A stretch of 64,000 nucleotides of DNA. Origin: Bradyrhizobium diazoefficiens (GTDB lineage Bacteria > Pseudomonadota > Alphaproteobacteria > Rhizobiales > Xanthobacteraceae). Position 1 is the stretch's first letter. Each line of letters starts with the position of its first letter. Made by a program: the position numbers and the translations under genes. The notes beneath the pieces were generated by a model. That model saw only the letters and a program-made list of their open reading frames with translations, had not been told where the DNA came from and did not search any database. The stretch is taken from the NCBI RefSeq assembly GCF_018129965.1, contig NZ_JAFCKW010000012.1, forward strand, positions 98,715 to 162,714, written 5' to 3'. Shown here one piece after another: positions 52,091-59,465 of the stretch.

Positions 52091-52930
52091 ATGACGATGT
52101 CGATAGGGCGGGTTGGCCGGCATTTGCTGGGATTGACCGTAGCGGGTCTGACATTGGCGACGGGCGGGGCGGCATTCGCCGAGCTCGGGCAGCCGGAGCC
52201 CTGGCAATGGCATTTGCAGGATTCCGGCTCTCCTGTGATGGACAACATCATCTCGTTTCACAACTTGCTCCTCGTGATCATCACCGCGATCACGCTGTTT
52301 GTGTTGGCGCTTCTTGTGGTCGTGGTGGTGAAGTTCAATGCCAAGGCCAATCCGGTGCCGTCGCGCACCACTCACAACACCCTGATCGAGGTCGCATGGA
52401 CCCTGATCCCGGTGCTGATCCTGGTCGGTATCTCGGTGCCGTCGTTCCGCCTGCTGTTCCTCGAACTCGACGTGCCGAAGGCGGATTTGACCATCAAGGC
52501 GACCGGCAAACAGTGGTATTGGTCCTATGCCTATCCCGATAATGGCAAGTTCGAATTCGACTCGCTGATGGCCCAGGACAAGCAGCCCCGCCTGCTCGGC
52601 GTCGACAACGAGATGGTGGTGCCCGTCAACAAGGTGGTCCGCGTCCAGACCACCGGCGCCGACGTCATCCACGCGTTCGCGTTGCCGGCTTTCGGCGTCA
52701 AGATCGACGCCATTCCGGGCCGGCTGAACGAGACCTGGTTCAAGGCCACCAAGACCGGCATGTTCTATGGGCAGTGCTCGGAACTGTGCGGCAAGGACCA
52801 CGCCTTCATGCCGATCGCCATTCGCGTGGTGAACGACCAGGAGTTCGCCTCCTGGGTCGAGACGGCAAAGAAGAAATATGCAAGCGGCGGCACCAGCACC
52901 TACGCCTCCACCGCCGGCCCGACGCAGTGA
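52091..52930 (+). CDS. ctaC: Cytochrome c oxidase subunit II (aa3 type)
   Basis: The subunit that receives electrons from cytochrome c through its CuA centre. It has 279 residues: a signal segment (VGRHLLGLTVAGLTLATGGA), two transmembrane helices (LLLVIITAITLFVLALLVVV and LIEVAWTLIPVLILVGISVP) and a periplasmic cupredoxin domain. The aromatic patch KQWYWSYAYPD and the CuA ligands (H in ADVIHAFALP; CSELCGKDHAFM) are complete. It opens the oxidase cluster; ctaD follows after 87 bases. Also known as coxB. Confidence 0.98.
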   Translation: MTMSIGRVGRHLLGLTVAGLTLATGGAAFAELGQPEPWQWHLQDSGSPVMDNIISFHNLLLVIITAITLFVLALLVVVVVKFNAKANPVPSRTTHNTLIEVAWTLIPVLILVGISVPSFRLLFLELDVPKADLTIKATGKQWYWSYAYPDNGKFEFDSLMAQDKQPRLLGVDNEMVVPVNKVVRVQTTGADVIHAFALPAFGVKIDAIPGRLNETWFKATKTGMFYGQCSELCGKDHAFMPIAIRVVNDQEFASWVETAKKKYASGGTSTYASTAGPTQ

Positions 52931-53017
52931 AGATCGGGCGAAAGCACGAAGGACTGAAAGCGATTTAAAGGGCGGGACCTCCAAAGGTCCGAACGGGACG
53001 CAAGGCAGGATTTGAAA

Positions 53018-54643
53018 ATGGCAACCAGCGCAGCGGCACATAGCGATCACGCGCAAGACCACGGACACGACGAGCATGCCCATCCGACCGGATGGCGGCG
53101 CTACGTCTACTCGACCAACCACAAGGACATCGGCACGATGTACCTGATCTTCGCGGTCATCGCCGGAATCATCGGCGCCGCGATGTCGATCGCGATCCGT
53201 GCCGAGCTGATGTATCCGGGCGTGCAGATCTTCCACGAAACGCACACCTACAATGTGTTCGTGACCTCGCACGGCCTGATCATGATCTTCTTCATGGTCA
53301 TGCCGGCGATGATCGGCGGCTTCGGCAACTGGTTCGTGCCGCTGATGATCGGCGCACCCGACATGGCGTTCCCGCGTATGAACAACATCTCGTTCTGGCT
53401 GCTGCCGGCCTCCTTCGCCCTGCTGCTGATGTCGACCTTCGTGGAGGGCGAGCCCGGCGCCAACGGCGTCGGCGCCGGCTGGACCATGTATGTGCCGCTG
53501 TCGAGCTCGGGCCATCCCGGCCCGGCCGTCGACTTCGCGATCCTGTCGCTGCATCTGGCGGGCGCCTCGTCGATCCTCGGCGCGATCAACTTCATCACCA
53601 CCATCTTCAACATGCGCGCGCCGGGCATGACCTTGCACAAGATGCCGCTGTTCGTGTGGTCGATCCTGGTGACGGTGTTCCTGCTGCTGTTGTCGCTGCC
53701 GGTGCTCGCCGGTGCGATCACCATGCTGCTCACGGACCGCAATTTCGGCACGACGTTCTTCGCACCCGACGGCGGCGGCGACCCCGTGCTGTTCCAGCAT
53801 CTGTTCTGGTTCTTCGGTCACCCCGAGGTGTACATCCTGATCCTGCCCGCCTTCGGCATGATCAGCCAGATCGTCTCGACCTTCTCGCGCAAACCCGTGT
53901 TCGGTTATCTTGGCATGGCCTACGCCATGGTGGCGATCGGCGGTATCGGCTTCGTGGTGTGGGCGCACCACATGTACACGGTCGGCATGTCCTCGGCGAC
54001 GCAAGCCTATTTCGTCGCGGCGACGATGGTCATTGCGGTTCCGACCGGCGTGAAGATCTTCTCGTGGATCGCCACGATGTGGGGCGGCTCGATCGAATTC
54101 CGCGCCCCGATGATCTGGGCGGTGGGCTTCATCTTCCTGTTCACGGTCGGCGGCGTCACCGGCGTCGTGCTGGCGAATGCCGGCGTCGACCGCGTTCTGC
54201 AGGAAACCTACTACGTGGTCGCGCACTTCCACTACGTGCTGTCGCTCGGTGCGGTGTTCGGGATCTTTGCCGGCTGGTACTACTGGTTCCCGAAGATGAC
54301 CGGCTACATGTACAATGAAGGTCTCGCCAAGGCGCATTTCTGGGTCACCTTCATCGGCGTCAACCTGGTGTTCTTCCCGCAGCACTTCCTCGGCCTGTCG
54401 GGCATGCCGCGCCGCTACGTCGACTATCCCGATGCCTTCGCCGGCTGGAATCTGGTCTCGTCGATCGGCTCCTACATCTCGGGCTTCGGCGTCCTGATCT
54501 TCCTCTACGTCGTGATCGACGCCTTCGCCAAGAAGGTGCCGGCAGGCGACAATCCGTGGGGTGCGGGTGCGACCACGCTGGAGTGGACGCTGTCCTCGCC
54601 GCCGCCCTTCCACCAGTTCGAAGTGCTTCCCCGCGTTCAGTAA
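53018..54643 (+). CDS. ctaD: Cytochrome c oxidase subunit I (aa3 type)
   Basis: The catalytic subunit with haem a, haem a3 and CuB; 541 residues and 12 transmembrane helices. Key segments: RRYVYSTNHKDIGTMYL at the start, HGLIMIFFMVMPAMIGGFGN (haem a ligand), WFFGHPEVYILILPAFGMIS (CuB histidine and the cross-linked HPEVY tyrosine), VWAHHMYTVGM (CuB pair) and VVAHFHYVLSLGAVFG (haem ligands). The proton-channel D and K residues lie in conserved surroundings. The N-terminus is histidine-rich (AAHSDHAQDHGHDEHAHP). The ATG at 53018 follows a ggcagga ribosome site; a TTG two codons earlier is not needed. Also known as coxA. Confidence 0.98.
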   Translation: MATSAAAHSDHAQDHGHDEHAHPTGWRRYVYSTNHKDIGTMYLIFAVIAGIIGAAMSIAIRAELMYPGVQIFHETHTYNVFVTSHGLIMIFFMVMPAMIGGFGNWFVPLMIGAPDMAFPRMNNISFWLLPASFALLLMSTFVEGEPGANGVGAGWTMYVPLSSSGHPGPAVDFAILSLHLAGASSILGAINFITTIFNMRAPGMTLHKMPLFVWSILVTVFLLLLSLPVLAGAITMLLTDRNFGTTFFAPDGGGDPVLFQHLFWFFGHPEVYILILPAFGMISQIVSTFSRKPVFGYLGMAYAMVAIGGIGFVVWAHHMYTVGMSSATQAYFVAATMVIAVPTGVKIFSWIATMWGGSIEFRAPMIWAVGFIFLFTVGGVTGVVLANAGVDRVLQETYYVVAHFHYVLSLGAVFGIFAGWYYWFPKMTGYMYNEGLAKAHFWVTFIGVNLVFFPQHFLGLSGMPRRYVDYPDAFAGWNLVSSIGSYISGFGVLIFLYVVIDAFAKKVPAGDNPWGAGATTLEWTLSSPPPFHQFEVLPRVQ

Positions 54644-54704
54644 TCGATCTCTCGCGGCGCCCGTGACGGGCGCCGCGGCTCTGTAACGAAGCGAGTCAAA
54701 TTTA

Positions 54705-55649
54705 GTGTCCGTCCTCGACCAGAATGCCATCGACCTCCATCCCCGCATCTCCGAAGCGGAGGTTGGCGACTATCTCGCGCTGCTGAAGCCGCGGGTCATG
54801 TCTCTGGTCATTTTCACCGCGTTGGTCGGGCTCGCGATGGCGCCCGGGCATTTCCACCCGGTTCTGGCCATCACCTCCCTGCTCTGCATCGCCGTCGGCG
54901 CCGGCGCCTCCGGGGCGCTCAACATGGCGCTCGAAGCCGACATCGACGCCAAGATGTCGCGCACGGCCAACCGGCCAATCCCGCGCGGCCGCATCACCCG
55001 TCCCGAGGCGATGGCGTTCGGCCTGACGCTTTCCTTCTTCTCGGTGATGACGCTCGGCATCCTCGTCAACTGGATCGCGGGCGCGCTGCTCGCCTTCACC
55101 ATTTTCTTCTACGTCGTGATCTACACGATCGGGCTGAAGCGCTGGACCGCGCAGAACATCGTGATCGGCGGCGCCGCCGGCGCGCTGCCGCCGGTGGTGG
55201 CCTGGGCCGCGGTGACGGGCACGGTCGACGTCGAGCCGCTGCTGCTGTTCGCCATCATCTTCTTCTGGACCCCGCCGCACTTCTGGGCGCTGGCGCTGTT
55301 CCGCTCCGACGACTACGCGCGCGCCGGCGTTCCGATGCTGCCCAACGTCGCCGGCCCCGACGCGACCCGCCTCCAGATCCTGCTCTACACGATCGTGCTG
55401 ATCGCGGTTGCCGCAGCGCCTTGGGCGCTCGGCTATTTCGACGCCGTCTACGGCATCGTCTCGCTGATCCTCGGTGCCGGCATGCTGGTGCTCGCCATCA
55501 ACGTCTATATGCGCCGTGAGCGCAGCCAGTCGTTGCGCGCGACGCGAAAACTGTTCGCCTTCTCGATCCTGTACCTGTTCGCGCTGTTCGCGACCCTCCT
55601 GGTCGAGGTCGTGTTCCGGGCGCTTGTCGCCATGGTTGGGGGCGCATGA
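54705..55649 (+). CDS. ctaB: Protohaem IX farnesyltransferase (haem O synthase)
   Basis: It adds the farnesyl tail to haem b to make haem O, the precursor of haem a for this oxidase. The 314-residue membrane protein belongs to the UbiA family: LLKPRVMSLVIFTALVGLAM, the aspartate-rich active site in NMALEADIDAKMSRTANRPI and FFWTPPHFWALALFRSDDYA. About eight to nine membrane helices are visible. The start is a GTG at 54705. Its stop overlaps the ATG of the following small gene by four bases. Confidence 0.97.
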   Translation: MSVLDQNAIDLHPRISEAEVGDYLALLKPRVMSLVIFTALVGLAMAPGHFHPVLAITSLLCIAVGAGASGALNMALEADIDAKMSRTANRPIPRGRITRPEAMAFGLTLSFFSVMTLGILVNWIAGALLAFTIFFYVVIYTIGLKRWTAQNIVIGGAAGALPPVVAWAAVTGTVDVEPLLLFAIIFFWTPPHFWALALFRSDDYARAGVPMLPNVAGPDATRLQILLYTIVLIAVAAAPWALGYFDAVYGIVSLILGAGMLVLAINVYMRRERSQSLRATRKLFAFSILYLFALFATLLVEVVFRALVAMVGGA

Positions 55650-55822
55650 TCGCGCAGATGGCTGACAAACCCGAGCGAGATGGAATCGTCCTCACCGAGG
55701 CGCAGCAGAAGAGCCGCCGTCAGCGCTCGATTGCCATTGCCTGGGCGCTTGGCGTGCTGGTGGTGCTGTTCTTCGCCGTCACCATCGTCAAAGGGCCGGC
55801 AGTTCTCATCCGGCCGATGTAG
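55646..55822 (+). CDS. Small membrane protein between ctaB and ctaG (CoxF-like)
   Basis: A 58-residue protein, MIAQMADKPERDGIVLTEAQ and onward, with a charged N-terminus (QQKSRRQRS) and one transmembrane helix (IAIAWALGVLVVLFFAVTIV), ending VLIRPM. Small single-helix proteins of this kind are typical at this position in alphaproteobacterial oxidase clusters and are thought to help assembly; the exact role is unknown. Its ATG overlaps the ctaB stop and its stop is five bases before ctaG, so it is translated as part of the operon. A second in-frame ATG is at 55658. Confidence 0.85.
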   Translation: MIAQMADKPERDGIVLTEAQQKSRRQRSIAIAWALGVLVVLFFAVTIVKGPAVLIRPM

Positions 55823-55827
55823 GGAAG

Positions 55828-56460
55828 ATGGATCACGAGCCCACCATATCGCGGGATCAGAGCCGGACGCCCAGCAAGCGTATCGGCCGTGATGTCCTGG
55901 TGGCCTCGATCTGCGGCGGCGTGGTCGCGCTGATGGTCGGCGCGTCCTATGCGGCGGTGCCCTTCTACAACTGGTTCTGCCGCGCCACCGGCTTCAACGG
56001 AACCACCCAGGTGGCCATTTCGGCGCCGGCCACCGGGCCGATCGCACGGAAGATCGCCGTGCGCTTCGACTCCAACGTCGCGCCCGGTCTGCCCTGGAAG
56101 TTCGAGCCGGAGCAGAACGAGATCGAGGTCAATATCGGCCAGGTCGTGACCGTCTTCTATACCGTGACCAACCAGGCCGCGCGCACCACCGCAGGGCAGG
56201 CCGCCTACAATGTCGCGCCGCTGACGGTCGGCTCCTACTTCCAGAAGATCAACTGCTTCTGCTTCACCGAGCAGACCATGGCGCCCGGCGAGAAGCGCGA
56301 GATGCCGGTGGTGTTCTATGTCGATCCGTCGCTCGCCGACGATCACGAGAACGACGGGCTGAACACGATCACGCTGTCCTATACGTTCTATCCGGTCCGC
56401 GATCCGGTGGTGAAGCCGCTCGCGGCCAGCGAAGACGACAAACGCAAAGGGAATCTCTGA
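55828..56460 (+). CDS. ctaG: Cytochrome c oxidase assembly protein CtaG (Cox11)
   Basis: A copper chaperone that delivers copper to the CuB site of subunit I. The 210-residue protein has an N-terminal membrane anchor (VLVASICGGVVALMVGASYA) and a periplasmic immunoglobulin-like domain with the copper-binding motif INCFCFTEQ. Other family segments: AAVPFYNWFCRATGFNGTTQ and LPWKFEPEQNEIEVNIGQ. It lies five bases after the small membrane protein gene and before ctaE, in the usual alphaproteobacterial order. Confidence 0.97.
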   Translation: MDHEPTISRDQSRTPSKRIGRDVLVASICGGVVALMVGASYAAVPFYNWFCRATGFNGTTQVAISAPATGPIARKIAVRFDSNVAPGLPWKFEPEQNEIEVNIGQVVTVFYTVTNQAARTTAGQAAYNVAPLTVGSYFQKINCFCFTEQTMAPGEKREMPVVFYVDPSLADDHENDGLNTITLSYTFYPVRDPVVKPLAASEDDKRKGNL

Positions 56461-56539
56461 TTCCCGGGCTCAGGCCCAGGGGGTTGGACACAAGGGGATA
56501 AGTGCCGGACAGGCACGGGACTGAGGAGAGAGACCGCAA

Positions 56540-57436
56540 ATGGCAACGGCGAACACCAAGCATCACGACTATCACCTGGTCGATCCCTCTCCGTGGCCGG
56601 CCGTCGGTTCGCTCTCGGCCTTCATCATGGCGGTCGGCGCGATCACCTGGATGCACCACATGTTCTCGGCCGCGCCGATCGTGTTCGGCGTCGGCACCGT
56701 GGGCGTGCTCTACACCATGGCGAGCTGGTGGGGCGACGTGATCAAGGAAGCCCAGTACAAGGGCGACCACACCCGCGTCGTGCAGCTCCATCACCGCTAC
56801 GGCATGATCCTGTTCATCGCCTCCGAAGTGATGTTCTTCGTCGCCTGGTTCTGGGCCTATTTCAACGCGGCGCTGTTCCCCGCCGACGCCGTCCACGCCA
56901 CCCGCGATGCCGTGTTCGGCTGCGGCCTCGGCACCCAGGCCGGCGCCTGCGCGGTGCCCGGCACGTGGCCGCCGAAGGGCATCGAGACGTTCGATCCCTG
57001 GCATCTGCCGCTCCTCAACACGCTGATCCTGCTCACGTCAGGCACCACGGTGACCTGGGCGCACCATGCGCTGCTCGAGAACGATCGCCAGGGCCTCAAA
57101 TACGGCCTCATCCTCACGGTCGTGCTGGGCGCGCTCTTCACCTGCGTGCAGGCCTATGAGTACAGCCACGCGGCGTTCTCCTTCGCCGGCAACGTCTACG
57201 GCGCGACCTTCTTCATGGCGACCGGCTTCCACGGCTTCCACGTGCTGGTCGGCACCATCTTCCTGCTGGTCTGCCTGGTCCGCGCCTATGCGGGCCACTT
57301 CACCTCGAAGCAGCATCTCGGTTTCGAGTTCGCCGCCTGGTACTGGCATTTCGTCGACGTGGTCTGGCTGTTCCTGTTCCTCTGCATCTATGTGTGGGGA
57401 CACGGCGCCGAGAGCATGGCGCACGGCGCGCACTGA
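56540..57436 (+). CDS. ctaE: Cytochrome c oxidase subunit III
   Basis: The third core subunit, which stabilises the oxidase and its proton uptake. The 298-residue protein has seven transmembrane helices. Motifs: HHDYHLVDPSPWPAVGSLSA, MILFIASEVMFFVAWFWAYF with the conserved glutamate, TGFHGFHVLVGTIFLLVCLV and GFEFAAWYWHFVDVVWLFLF. The ATG at 56540 has a gaggagag ribosome site. A perfect terminator follows, which closes this part of the cluster. Also known as coxC. Confidence 0.98.
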   Translation: MATANTKHHDYHLVDPSPWPAVGSLSAFIMAVGAITWMHHMFSAAPIVFGVGTVGVLYTMASWWGDVIKEAQYKGDHTRVVQLHHRYGMILFIASEVMFFVAWFWAYFNAALFPADAVHATRDAVFGCGLGTQAGACAVPGTWPPKGIETFDPWHLPLLNTLILLTSGTTVTWAHHALLENDRQGLKYGLILTVVLGALFTCVQAYEYSHAAFSFAGNVYGATFFMATGFHGFHVLVGTIFLLVCLVRAYAGHFTSKQHLGFEFAAWYWHFVDVVWLFLFLCIYVWGHGAESMAHGAH

Positions 57437-57455
57437 GCGGCCGCAATCACATCAG

Positions 57456-57483
57456 AAAGGGGCGGCCGCAGGGCCGCCCCTTT
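57456..57483 (+). terminator. Terminator-like hairpin after ctaE
   Basis: Perfect 12-base arms (aaaggggcggcc and ggccgcccc plus ttt) surround the loop gcag, with a mixed T-rich stretch (tttgctttt) after it. It begins 20 bases after the ctaE stop. Confidence 0.75.
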
Positions 57484-57533
57484 GCTTTTCAGCGATCGCG
57501 TGTTGCGATGGAAACTGTGATAGGGTCTTCGGC

Positions 57534-57935
57534 ATGAACGACATCGCCGGCACGTCCGAGCCCCAGACCACCATCCTGCAGAGCGCGCTGCGCGGGCTTG
57601 CCTGCAAATGCCCGCGTTGCGGCCAGGGCAAGCTCTATGCGGGCTTCCTCACGCTCGCGCCCGCCTGCGACCGCTGCGGCCTCGACTATGCCTTCATCGA
57701 TACCGGCGACGGGCCTGCGATCTTCATCATCATGCTGGCCGGCGCGATCGTGGTCGGCTGCGCGCTCATCGTGGAGGTCAAGTATCAGCCGCCTTATTGG
57801 CTGCATGCGGTGCTGTGGCTGCCGTTGATCCTTGCCACGACGCTGTTGCCGCTGCGCGCCATGAAGTCGCTGTTGATCTCGCTGCAATTCCACCACAAGG
57901 CGGCACCGGGCCGGCTGGTCGACCGCGCGAAATGA
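57534..57935 (+). CDS. DUF983 family membrane protein
   Basis: A 133-residue protein of the DUF983 family. It has an N-terminal zinc-ribbon-like region with two CxxC pairs (CKCPRCGQGKLYAGF and CDRCGLDY) and two transmembrane helices (IFIIMLAGAIVVGCALIVEV and LHAVLWLPLILATTLLPL). It is found next to cytochrome oxidase assembly genes in alphaproteobacteria; the molecular role is not known. It overlaps the SURF1 gene by four bases (57932-57935), so the two are coupled. Confidence 0.9.
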   Translation: MNDIAGTSEPQTTILQSALRGLACKCPRCGQGKLYAGFLTLAPACDRCGLDYAFIDTGDGPAIFIIMLAGAIVVGCALIVEVKYQPPYWLHAVLWLPLILATTLLPLRAMKSLLISLQFHHKAAPGRLVDRAK

Positions 57936-58684
57936 ACGAGACCGCGCGCAAGCCTCGCGTGGCCGGCTTCGCGCTGTTCACGTTCGTCCTGACCGGCTGT
58001 TTCGTCGCGCTCGGTCTCTGGCAGCTGCAGCGCCGGACCGCCAAGCACGACCTGGTCGCGGCGCTCACCGAACGGCTTGCGGAGGCACCGGTTGCGTTGC
58101 CGCCGCCGTCGCATTGGGCCGCGCTCGATCCGGCGCGCGACGAATTCCGCCGTATCAATTTCACCGCGATCTACGTAGCCTTGCCCGATGCGATGGTCTA
58201 TTCGTCCGGGTCGGCCGTGCGCAAGGACGCGTCTGGCCCCGGCACCTGGGCCTTCCTGCCGGCGCGGCTTTCGACCGGCGAGACGATCGTGATCGATGCG
58301 GGTTTCGTCGAGAACACGATGCAGGACCGCAGCGTCGAGGATCGCGCGGTGAAGAAGCTCGTGACCGGACAGCCCGTCGCGCTCACCGGTTATCTGCGCT
58401 TTCCGGAAGCGCCTGGCTGGATGACGCCTTCACCGAACCGCGACAAGCGGCTCTGGTTCGTGCGCGATCACCTGACGATCGCAGCCGCGCTCGGTTGGGG
58501 CGCTGTCGCGCCGTTCTACATCGATCTGGAGCAGCCCGCGCCCGAGAACAATATTCCGCGTCCCGGGCCGCTCGACGTGCATCTGAAGGACGATCACCTG
58601 CAATACGCCATCACCTGGTTCGCGCTCGCAGGCGCGGTGCTGATCGCATTCGTTGTCTGGGCGAGGGGACGCCGACCGGCCTGA
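57932..58684 (+). CDS. SURF1 family cytochrome oxidase assembly protein
   Basis: A membrane protein of 250 residues that helps insert haem a into subunit I. It has the SURF1 layout of one helix near each end (GFALFTFVLTGCFVALGLWQ and YAITWFALAGAVLIAFVVWA) with a large periplasmic domain between. Family segments: GLWQLQRRTAKHDLVAAL, a glycine-rich middle (YSSGSAVRKDASGPGTWAFL) and LQYAITWFALA near the end. It is the last gene of the oxidase cluster; its ATG overlaps the DUF983 stop. Confidence 0.94.
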   Translation: MNETARKPRVAGFALFTFVLTGCFVALGLWQLQRRTAKHDLVAALTERLAEAPVALPPPSHWAALDPARDEFRRINFTAIYVALPDAMVYSSGSAVRKDASGPGTWAFLPARLSTGETIVIDAGFVENTMQDRSVEDRAVKKLVTGQPVALTGYLRFPEAPGWMTPSPNRDKRLWFVRDHLTIAAALGWGAVAPFYIDLEQPAPENNIPRPGPLDVHLKDDHLQYAITWFALAGAVLIAFVVWARGRRPA

Positions 58685-58802
58685 ATTGTCCCGTAGGTTC
58701 ACGGAAACACCCCGGTATCGCCCGGGCTTTATTATTCAGCGCGCATTCACGAGTGTGGTCCTAACCCGCACGCGAATTTTCGCGGGCAGACAGGATGTGG
58801 GC

Positions 58803-59168
58803 GTGAGCGATTTCGATCACATGGGCATTGTCATCGACTGGGTGGATGCCTGCCGGACGGGCGACCTCGCGACGCTGCTCGACCTCTACGCGGATGACGC
58901 TGAGGTCGACTGCACGTGCGCCGATACCCGCCGCTATCGCGGTCGTCGTGAACTTGCAGCCTATTGGGGCCCTCGGCTCGGCGCCTACGTCTCTGCGGGC
59001 TTCGGTCTGGAGGACATCGCCCCCTTGCGTGACGGTGTCGAGCTCGAATATTCCGTCGCCGGCGCGCTTCGCATTCGCGCGACATTCCATTTCCGTCCCG
59101 ACGGCAAGATCCACAGCACGCAGTGCGAACCCGCACGGCAGACAGCACACGCGGGCTGCGTATGCTGA
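58803..59168 (+). CDS. NTF2-like (SnoaL-type) protein
   Basis: About 121 residues with the NTF2-like pattern: VIDWVDACRTGDLATLLDLY, ADDAEVDCTCADTRRYRGRR and the beta strands ELEYSVAGALRIRATFHFRP. The function is unknown; relatives bind small hydrophobic ligands or act as isomerases. The start is uncertain: a GTG at 58803 and an ATG at 58821 are both possible. The cysteine-rich C-terminus (AHAGCVC) is unusual. It stands alone between the SURF1 gene and the siderophore receptor. Confidence 0.7.
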   Translation: MSDFDHMGIVIDWVDACRTGDLATLLDLYADDAEVDCTCADTRRYRGRRELAAYWGPRLGAYVSAGFGLEDIAPLRDGVELEYSVAGALRIRATFHFRPDGKIHSTQCEPARQTAHAGCVC

Positions 59169-59465
59169 GCGTGGCAAGCGCGTCACCATAGTCGACGTCA
59201 CACTTGCGAGTGCATCGAGCCCTGCATGTTGCGATGGCGCAGCACTGCTTCGTTCAATCCGGATGTCTTGCATCTGTCTCCGGAAAAAACTGCAACTGCT
59301 TCCCAGCAAGTGTGCGTCTCTTTCCCGATTCATCCGCGCGAGTGTCCATTCGTCGCGGACGATTGGCGAACTTAGACATCTTCCATTTTTGCACTGCTGC
59401 ACGCGGCGAAATCGACGTGATAGGTGAACCCCGGGACCTGCGCGTTTGCAGGCTTGGGGTATGCT

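Noticed and set aside
52010..54748. A 912-codon open frame on the minus strand across the oxidase genes
   Set aside because: Antisense of ctaC and ctaD; His/Arg/Asp-rich with no recognisable domain.
59169..59465. A Fur or Irr box upstream of the siderophore receptor
   Set aside because: I looked for TTTAGAA-type and GATAAT-type palindromes and saw no convincing match; only a weak tgca-ctgc-tgca element.
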